Source: Endotrypanum monterogeii
Lineage: Eukaryota; Euglenozoa; Kinetoplastea; Trypanosomatida; Trypanosomatidae
Assembly (NCBI GenBank): GCA_000333855.2
Contig: CM007317.1
Location: 729,203-793,202, forward strand
Direction: 5' to 3'
DNA length: 64,000 nucleotides
Shown here: piece by piece, positions 57,901 through 64,000 of the stretch
Numbering within the stretch: the first letter of the stretch is position 1
Layout: every line of letters starts with the position of its first letter
Made by a program: the position numbers and the translations under genes
The notes under the pieces: model-generated
Databases searched by the model: none
What the model was told of the DNA's origin: nothing
What the model saw: the letters and a program-made list of their open reading frames with translations, nothing else

Positions 57901-58137
57901 TGCTCGCTGACATTGGAGACACTTCAGCAGACGCACAGGAGGTACACTGGGATCAAATTCTAAATAGAAAGCAAATAGTACCTCATAGTGGGACACACTA
58001 CCCATACTTACCCAAAGAAAGGAGGGGTGGTGGTGGTGAAGTGAAAAAAAAAAAAGAAATACCAACACCGTATAGGACGCACAGGCACTTTCATATTTGT
58101 TGTTGTTCCACACAACTAGATACGCACCGCACCAGAA
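54927..58137 (+). other. Long gene-free region (3.2 kb)
   Basis: Contains numerous poly-T runs, an ATGC/ATGT-type repeat near 55725-55756, and a stretch of balanced composition with few microsatellites (about 56390-56840) that could be a decayed retroposon or gene remnant. A hydrophobic 75-codon frame at 57221-57448 is weak. The acceptor for the next gene is at its end. Confidence 0.55.
58091..58119 (+). promoter_or_regulatory. Candidate spliced-leader acceptor for ARMC2-like gene
   Basis: T-rich stretch ending in ACAACTAG (AG 58118-58119), 18 nt before the ATG. Confidence 0.55.
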
Positions 58138-61100
58138 ATGCCCCCCAAACGGATTTCAGCGCGCCCTCTTGGGCCAGTGGGACGGCCACCGGCGACATCA
58201 TCTTCCCGGAAAACACTTCACACGCAGCAGCTGATGTTGTTCAGCAGTCCAGTTTCTGTCGTACCGGAGAAGCGATCTGTGTCGACAAACAAGCGAACCG
58301 CATACCCTCATGCTTCTAGGACCCCCCAAAATGGGCAGACCCGTAAAGCTTCTCAGCGTGGCCTGGCATTGTCAGCAACCGCGACCCAGTTGTCGCCGGC
58401 TAGCACACATGTCGAGTATGAGCCTCTCCCGGAGGACTACCGCGCAGTATCTAGATCTTTGTCGAATGGTGTTTCCTCCTCCAAGGTCATTGCACCATGT
58501 GCTGTCCTTACCACTAGCGACAACGGGAAGCGCATTCCCGTTCCATTGCCTGTGCAACCGACTCTCACAGGAAATGGACTTAGTCTCTCCATTGCAGAGA
58601 CACCTGCCACATCACACCCTTTGGCTTCTGGCACTGGAAGTCGTGTGGTACGTCTTCTTCGCGATGCGCGTGCAACAGTGCGAGATCCGATCCGCCCCGA
58701 GACGCCGTTGGAGACATTCACCGAGATCTCCTCTTCCTTCACCAGCGGAGCAGCCAACGAGCGCAGTCTTCGTCACCTATCAGGCACTTCTTCCCTCCAT
58801 GGCCCTTCTGGTAGGCTGCGAACCCGCTCGCAGCGTCGCCTGCCGGCTGGATATCGTTTGGCCCCCATAACATCGACAGCTGCTCAGTCGGCGTCGTCTG
58901 CTGGCGCGGCTTTAGAGGTTGCTGCAGCAGGCTCAGCTGCATCCTCGGCTACTCCCTCGGCTACTCCCTCGGCTACTCCCTCGGTCCATCTCGCTATGCC
59001 TGGTGGCACTGATTTCTCATCTACGCTGTCTTGTTCATCTCCTCCGCTGCCTGCGCAGAAGCTGCGCTTTCCCGGTCGCGGCATCTTGGAGAAAGACGGA
59101 GACGACGTGCAGGGCGAGTTGCCTTCTTCGTCGACTCACATTCACGACTTTGATGCCATCAAGTTCGTACGGCTTTATATTCCTATGCTGCACGCCGGCG
59201 ATCAACGTATTCCACAGGCGGTGGACCTCCTCCTTCAGCTGAAGCAATGGTTGGTGACATCACTACATACAACTGGAAAGCTGCCCATATTTGACGAGGA
59301 GGAGGTCATGATAGGCCTCCAGGCAACCCTCGTGCGCTTCTGTACGTCTTGGCCTGACGGCGCCACGCTGCGGCACGCTTTGAATCGCATCTCTTCCAGG
59401 AGTTCAGCTGCAACGGATAGTGACGAGGTTGGAGGCTTTCGTGTGTCTCAATCGCTGGCAGGGCCCAACGCGCCATTGCTATATGCGCAAGGGGCTCTAA
59501 TTGCTGTATCCATCATCTTGGAAGGATTCCCAATCGCATCGCTCGTGGCGAATTCTATTTTGTTCGAGGCGATCGCGCACACCCTCCACATCGTGGCCGA
59601 CGCAGGTTTGGCTGGTTGGATTGCCCGCGATGACAGCTTCCTCAAGGGAATCGTTGAGCTTCTCCAGCTCCTCGCAAGCCCTGAAGTGTGTGCTCAGCTG
59701 CAGGCACAGAGGTGTGTGAAATGGATACTGGATACCATCGCCCTTTGTTGCGAAGACGCCGCGGATGGAGCCACCACCGCAGCGGAGGATGCTCTTCTGG
59801 AAGCTGGCGACTTGATGATGTCTCGTTCTCGTCAGCAACTGAGCTGCAGTGGCTCGGCGTCCAACAGTGGCCTCCTTGCATCGGGCTGCGTGGAGATGGA
59901 TACGACTCACAGCAGTGAGGTTCGAGACAACGAGTTGAAGGGTCAGGTGTGCACTATGCCGCGTCGGCCACCGCCTCCATGTGTGACTTCGGCTTCCCTT
60001 CAGCGACAGTCCTTTTCTCATGTGAGCCCGAGTTCTGATTGTAGCGCATCCGTGGCAGACGTCATGGCTGCAGGGCCTTCGGTGAGTCTTCTTTCACATA
60101 AAGGGTGTGGGGTAGCTGCTTCGCAGCTATTGCACAGCTCCCCTTCTAATTCTTTCAAGGAGGGCCGAGACTTTTGCAGATGCCTTGTGTCTCTCGGATT
60201 TCTCCCTATCCTGCAACGGCTGAGCGACTACGCGTTGGCGCGTCGTGTTCCCGCGAGCCTCGATCTGAACGACCACCAGTCAGGGGACTCTCCTCCATCT
60301 TTGCTGCCCATCATTGGACATCTTTACCGATTTCTCGTTCAGTGCCACCCAAAGGAGTTACACCTACTCGGCGTCGTGGATACCCTCACAAACATGCTCA
60401 ATACTTGCGCGGAAGATCCGGCGACGGTGGAGGCAGCCGCGCGTACGTTGGTGAAGCTCACCTACGTCGATGAATGCTTGGTCTCCATGCAGGCGAGCAC
60501 AGCTGTTATGGCGGCTGCCACGCATGCGCTGCAGATACAAATCTCTAACGTGCCCGCCAATGCTTCGCAGGGGTCGCCCACCGGGCTTCTAGTCTCGCGG
60601 CTCTGTGGTCTGATGGCTCGGATCGCAGAGCACAGCACAGTGCATCAGGAATACCTCGTGTCTCCGCTCATGACACAGCTCTTGGAAGCGCTGGCTACTC
60701 GTTACCTCACTGTTTGTAGCCCTGCGGAGGTTGGGCAGGACAGCATCGAAGCGTCGCCGTCGCTACCTCCGGCACCTGTGCTCCAGGCTGTGGTCTGGGT
60801 TCTTGGTATTGCAGCTATATCACCCCAGTGCCCCTTACGGCTTGTGCAGTCCGTGACACCCCTGTTGGTGCACCTCTTGGGAGTTTTGAGGCGGATGCCG
60901 GAGGTGAAGCAGACGGCCGTCTATGTGCTCATGTGCCTCAGCAACCTGTCCTACTTTTTTGGCGCCTTCGAGTCCACCGATGGCAGCGAAATCGATGGTG
61001 CAAACAAGTCTGACTGGCTCGTCTCTCTCTACAGTTCCCTCGGTTTTCTGCTGGCGCACTATCTTTTCGAGGACAATGCCGAGGCCACTGTCGAGGCCAC

Positions 61101-61527
61101 GCGCATCCTCGGTAATATCAGCTACACAAACGCCGGGCGCGACTGGATGGAGACGAATCACTGTGACGAGGTGATTGCCCTATTCCTTGGTCACGAGGAT
61201 TTGCGTATTGTCTACAACTGCTGCGGCGTGTTGCTGAACTTGACCGCAGCTTTCCCCTGTCGCATTGTGCAGGAGCCGGGGCTGCTGCAGATGGTGCTCT
61301 CCTACACGTCGCGGTACACCGACCACAACAGAATCAAGGCCGTGGCAGCCCTAGAGGAGACGCGACTGCGTGAGCGGCACACCGGAGAGGATGTGGTGGA
61401 GCTCGTGGCGGAGGTCAGAAGCCACACGGCACAGATCGCCGATGTTGTGGAGAAGCTGCTCCTTAACGTACAAGGCGTGCTCGCCGTATCCATTCTTCCC
61501 AACGCAGACAGTGAAATACAAGGGTGA
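58138..61527 (+). CDS. ARMC2: ARMC2-like armadillo-repeat protein (flagellar)
   Basis: A 1129-residue protein. Residues 1-~340 are Ser/Thr/Pro-rich and unstructured, with a short tandem repeat (SATP three times, ~270-281). From ~340 a helical domain begins (DAIKFVRLYIPMLHAGD) and continues through armadillo-type repeats to ~1090. Near residues 985-1050, ATVEATRILGNISY followed by IVYNCCGVLLNLTA closely parallels ARMC2 (VIEASRVFGNLS, then ACGVLLNLT). ARMC2 is a conserved ciliary protein needed for assembly and transport of axonemal components, including radial spokes, in algae and in mammalian sperm. A flagellar assembly role here is an inference from that. A Ser-rich linker interrupts the repeats (~560-680). 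No membrane segment. Other armadillo proteins are possible, but the C-terminal motif favours ARMC2. Confidence 0.85.
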   Translation: MPPKRISARPLGPVGRPPATSSSRKTLHTQQLMLFSSPVSVVPEKRSVSTNKRTAYPHASRTPQNGQTRKASQRGLALSATATQLSPASTHVEYEPLPEDYRAVSRSLSNGVSSSKVIAPCAVLTTSDNGKRIPVPLPVQPTLTGNGLSLSIAETPATSHPLASGTGSRVVRLLRDARATVRDPIRPETPLETFTEISSSFTSGAANERSLRHLSGTSSLHGPSGRLRTRSQRRLPAGYRLAPITSTAAQSASSAGAALEVAAAGSAASSATPSATPSATPSVHLAMPGGTDFSSTLSCSSPPLPAQKLRFPGRGILEKDGDDVQGELPSSSTHIHDFDAIKFVRLYIPMLHAGDQRIPQAVDLLLQLKQWLVTSLHTTGKLPIFDEEEVMIGLQATLVRFCTSWPDGATLRHALNRISSRSSAATDSDEVGGFRVSQSLAGPNAPLLYAQGALIAVSIILEGFPIASLVANSILFEAIAHTLHIVADAGLAGWIARDDSFLKGIVELLQLLASPEVCAQLQAQRCVKWILDTIALCCEDAADGATTAAEDALLEAGDLMMSRSRQQLSCSGSASNSGLLASGCVEMDTTHSSEVRDNELKGQVCTMPRRPPPPCVTSASLQRQSFSHVSPSSDCSASVADVMAAGPSVSLLSHKGCGVAASQLLHSSPSNSFKEGRDFCRCLVSLGFLPILQRLSDYALARRVPASLDLNDHQSGDSPPSLLPIIGHLYRFLVQCHPKELHLLGVVDTLTNMLNTCAEDPATVEAAARTLVKLTYVDECLVSMQASTAVMAAATHALQIQISNVPANASQGSPTGLLVSRLCGLMARIAEHSTVHQEYLVSPLMTQLLEALATRYLTVCSPAEVGQDSIEASPSLPPAPVLQAVVWVLGIAAISPQCPLRLVQSVTPLLVHLLGVLRRMPEVKQTAVYVLMCLSNLSYFFGAFESTDGSEIDGANKSDWLVSLYSSLGFLLAHYLFEDNAEATVEATRILGNISYTNAGRDWMETNHCDEVIALFLGHEDLRIVYNCCGVLLNLTAAFPCRIVQEPGLLQMVLSYTSRYTDHNRIKAVAALEETRLRERHTGEDVVELVAEVRSHTAQIADVVEKLLLNVQGVLAVSILPNADSEIQG
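58945..58980 (+). repeat. 12-bp tandem repeat inside ARMC2-like CDS
   Basis: Three exact copies of tcggctactccc, each encoding Ser-Ala-Thr-Pro, in the disordered N-terminal part; in frame, so copy-number change would not break the gene. Confidence 0.95.
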
Positions 61528-62433
61528 TCGGGTGGAAAGATGTTGCTGAGTGGTTAAAGTGATCGTTGTTATCTCTTTGTGTTAATGCCTGCATTTGTGA
61601 AAGCTTACGGACCTTTTTTTTTTTTTTGGTGATGTGGCAACACTTCGTGTCTTTCATGCGCACATTTGATGAGGTAATTTCCGTAGAGCGTGATTCGGCT
61701 TACCTCTTTCGTATCCGATCGTTCTTTTTTTTCTCTCCCCTTTCTCCTCATGGGGTCGCAACTTCCCGCCATGTAAATAGATACTGAGACTCTCTGTTCC
61801 TCTCTGTAGACTTCGACGTTATTTCGTGTCATCCATCCACTCCCCACATGGGCTGCTCGGTGCGACGGTGCAGCGACCGGACACACATGCTTTTGTGCAT
61901 TTCATTGTTTGCTCCCTTTGTGCCTTCATATTACGGTTTGAATTCGAATGGATCAAACAAACAGAAACGTCTCCACCCCTCCCTTTCCTGTTCTCCCCTC
62001 GTCTCCCTCCCTCCCTCCTCTCTCGAGAAGGGCTGGGGCGATGCAATGAGCAGGGATAGCTGAGGGTCGTTGTTCTTAAGATTAGCCACCAGTGATACTC
62101 AGCCCCCCCCCCCCAAAAAAAAAAGAAACCCTCTGTGTGCTGATGTGTAGGTACAGCGATGTCATCGTCAGTCTATGGAGATAACAGGTGTTGCCACGCG
62201 TAACGGATGCCTCCTGCCTCTGGGTAGGGGGTTGAGGGGAGGAGATGATATAGGGATGGAGCCGGCGTCTAGGAGTCATGACGCCCAGCTGAAGGAACGA
62301 GGGGCCGCATGCTTCATGATATTGTTTTTCTTTCCTCGGCCGATGCCTTCTCTCGGAGTTTCTCCGTGCCCTTCGCGAAATGGGAGATGATGCCGCTGCG
62401 GTGCCTGACGCCTCCTTCGATTCTTTCAACTCT

Positions 62434-62481
<48 letters not shown>

Positions 62482-62782
62482 CCTATGTATATATGTTTCG
62501 TTGATTGTGTATCTCCGCACCAAACTCCCTTTTTTTCTCTCTAAAATCGACACTCAGTCACGATACAAAGTTTCTCCTGTGTCATTGTGATTGCCGAGAG
62601 AGAGAGAGGCGACCAGAGGAAGAAAAGCAAGGAAAAACAGAGGGAGAAGGGTGTGTAGGGAAGGGAAGAAGGAAACCACAGATAGAAGGAAAAAAAAATA
62701 TATATTTTTGGGTTTAAAGCACTGGGCATTGTCGCACGCTACATTGTGAAAGTTGCGACCCCTGCCGCAGCTTTGGCACCAA
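61528..62782 (+). other. Intergenic region
   Basis: Contains poly-T, a CTCC-like stretch near 62003-62019, poly-C then poly-A near 62105-62123, (CT)n at 62438-62463 followed directly by (TA)n at 62464-62480, and GA-rich sequence at 62596-62690. No gene seen. Confidence 0.65.
62438..62480 (+). repeat. Compound (CT)n(TA)n microsatellite
   Basis: About 27 bp of CT passing directly into 17 bp of TA. Confidence 0.95.
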
Positions 62783-63274
62783 ATGGCTACGTCCTCCGAG
62801 CCCCCGTCGGGGGCTTCTCCCTCCATGCCGGCACCAAGTGCTGTGGGGATGCTTCCAGTTTGCTGTACTGATGCCTTCAAGGAGTTCTACAAACGAGGCC
62901 AGGTGCCGCACTTTGGTGGCTACGATCCGATATACCTCCGCCAGGCCTTCGATGCCGCGCCGACGCTGGACGTGGCTGCTCAAGGTACAACGCACGGAAG
63001 TTTTTTCCCGCCTTTTTCGTCTCTCGTGCGCGCTTACGCAGATCATCGCGCTGCCTCTTTCTCTTCGCTGCCCTCGGGAGACCCCGCTGGGGAATCTTCA
63101 GTGGCGGAGGAGGCGGGTTCGGATCCCCTCACGCTGAGGACAGATCGTCCACGGCCTTTGTCGAGCTGGGTTAATATTACAAGTGTAGAGGATATGTGGA
63201 ACGGCCCTCCGTTGACCACGAAAATACCTCCCGCTTCGGATTATGAGCGCATTCTGTTGGATGGCGCACAGTGA
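62783..63274 (+). CDS. Small hypothetical protein
   Basis: A 163-residue protein. An N-terminal Ser/Pro-rich stretch is followed by AFKEFYKRGQVPHFGGYD near residues 33-50, which looks like a folded start, then a Ser/Ala-rich middle and a conserved-looking C-terminus (WVNITSVEDMWNGPPL, then PPASDYERILL). There is no signal peptide, membrane segment or catalytic motif. The codon quality resembles the neighbouring genes. The start is the first ATG after GCCGCAG (AG 62769-62770), 12 nt upstream. I do not recognise a family; the short FYKRGxxPHFGGYDP segment looks like the part to search with. Confidence 0.75.
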   Translation: MATSSEPPSGASPSMPAPSAVGMLPVCCTDAFKEFYKRGQVPHFGGYDPIYLRQAFDAAPTLDVAAQGTTHGSFFPPFSSLVRAYADHRAASFSSLPSGDPAGESSVAEEAGSDPLTLRTDRPRPLSSWVNITSVEDMWNGPPLTTKIPPASDYERILLDGAQ

Positions 63275-64000
63275 GTTCTCGAGGCACGAGATGCTTTGGC
63301 TCTAGTCGTGAGGGGAGGGGGGGGGGAGGAGCGCGCACAGATGCGCAGGTTTTCACGCGAAAGGAGGACGATTCTCGACCCCTCCTGAGTGTGTCCGTTT
63401 GTTTTGTTCTGTTTTACCTTTTTGCGGCTTCTCGTTGAAGTTGCCGAGGAGGTGGGTGGGTGGGGCGCTCGATGGTGATGGTTGAGCTTTCTCATGTAAT
63501 GGGCTGGGGGGGGGTCTGGCTGGTGTGGCGGCTACCCGCGGTTGCGGCTGCTCGTCAGCGGAGGTGAGGGGGTATGCCTGCAACGGTATGCTCACAAATC
63601 AGAGACCCTTGCACGCTTTCGTGCTCGCGGTTCTCCCCAATCGACGTCTATGCGGTTCTTCTCACATCACTGTGGTTTCGTTTGCATAGTTTTTTTTTTT
63701 TTCACGCAGCTCAAGAGGCGACTGCACCATAACCACCATCGCTAACATACCGCCTCTTCCGTTCTGTCTGTCTCTCTCCAGACAACTACCCTCGCGGGCA
63801 TACATATAATGAAGCAGCCGACTGGTATTTAGACTGTTCGTTGATGGTGCTCCCTGTCGCCGTGTCCTGGGCTGAAATTCTCCTGCGCTTCTCTGTGTGC
63901 CAGCGCCTTTCACCTCCACTTGCCCCATTTTTTTGTTTCATCTCCACCGATTTCCGTGACAATTTTTTGTTCAAAAAAGTTTTTACCCCCCCTCCCCCCC
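63275..64000 (+). other. 3' flank and start of next intergenic region
   Basis: G-rich runs (63308-63330, 63505-63516), poly-T and T/C-rich tracts, ending in a T-run then poly-C at the window edge, as would precede another gene downstream. No gene seen. Confidence 0.6.

Noticed and set aside
1..64000. tRNA, rRNA, CRISPR, insertion sequences or a strand-switch region
   Set aside because: No cloverleaf with a GTTC-type arm, no rRNA-like conserved blocks, no spaced repeats or transposase; all genes point the same way.

Overview
The window reads as nuclear DNA of a trypanosomatid, most likely of the Leishmania group (Leishmaniinae). Every supportable gene is intronless and on the + strand. Intergenic gaps are long (0.7-4.3 kb) and full of (TA)n, (CA)n/(TG)n, poly-C and poly-T tracts. 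Most genes start at the first ATG after a polypyrimidine tract plus AG, the layout of spliced-leader trans-splicing. The encoded L37 ribosomal protein and several families are kinetoplastid in style. I read the whole window as the interior of one polycistronic transcription unit; I see no strand switch, tRNA, rRNA or CRISPR.

Layout: 3-815, C-terminus of an IQ-motif protein; 1712-3646, tail-anchored hypothetical protein; 4475-4855, FOP/FOR20-type LisH protein; 5830-6444, CHMP1/Vps46 (ESCRT-III); 8975-10756, GRWD1/Rrb1 WD-repeat ribosome-assembly factor; 11985-12554, SND3/PHO88-like ER protein; 13309-13863, small Cys-rich hypothetical; 14889-15959, PRPP synthetase; 19233-22313, polytopic membrane protein with about 9 TM segments; 23386-25791, PRORP (protein-only RNase P); 26573-26824, ribosomal protein eL37; 28389-30338, low-complexity hypothetical; 31877-33577, zinc-finger, probably mitochondrial hypothetical; 35410-36756, NEK kinase with PH domain (NRK type); 41083-43074, very large Skp1-like protein; 44299-44700, PEN-2 (gamma-secretase subunit); 46947-51104, MIT-calpain with intact Cys-His-Asn triad; 52185-54926, four-TM protein with a ~500-residue loop; 58138-61527, ARMC2-like armadillo protein; 62783-63274, small hypothetical.

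The genes are functionally mixed, as expected for kinetoplastid polycistrons. Recurring themes are RNA and ribosome biogenesis (PRORP, eL37, GRWD1), membrane and ESCRT biology (CHMP1, MIT-calpain, SND3, PEN-2) and flagellum/basal body (FOR20-like, ARMC2-like, NEK kinase). A 20-N assembly gap at 30535-30554 is flanked by two imperfect copies of the same microsatellite locus, so about 260 bp there is probably an assembly artefact. The most interesting items are the Skp1 fold split by a ~325-residue insertion, the PEN-2 and SND3 homologues, and the (TA)n-filled 5' leader of the calpain gene.
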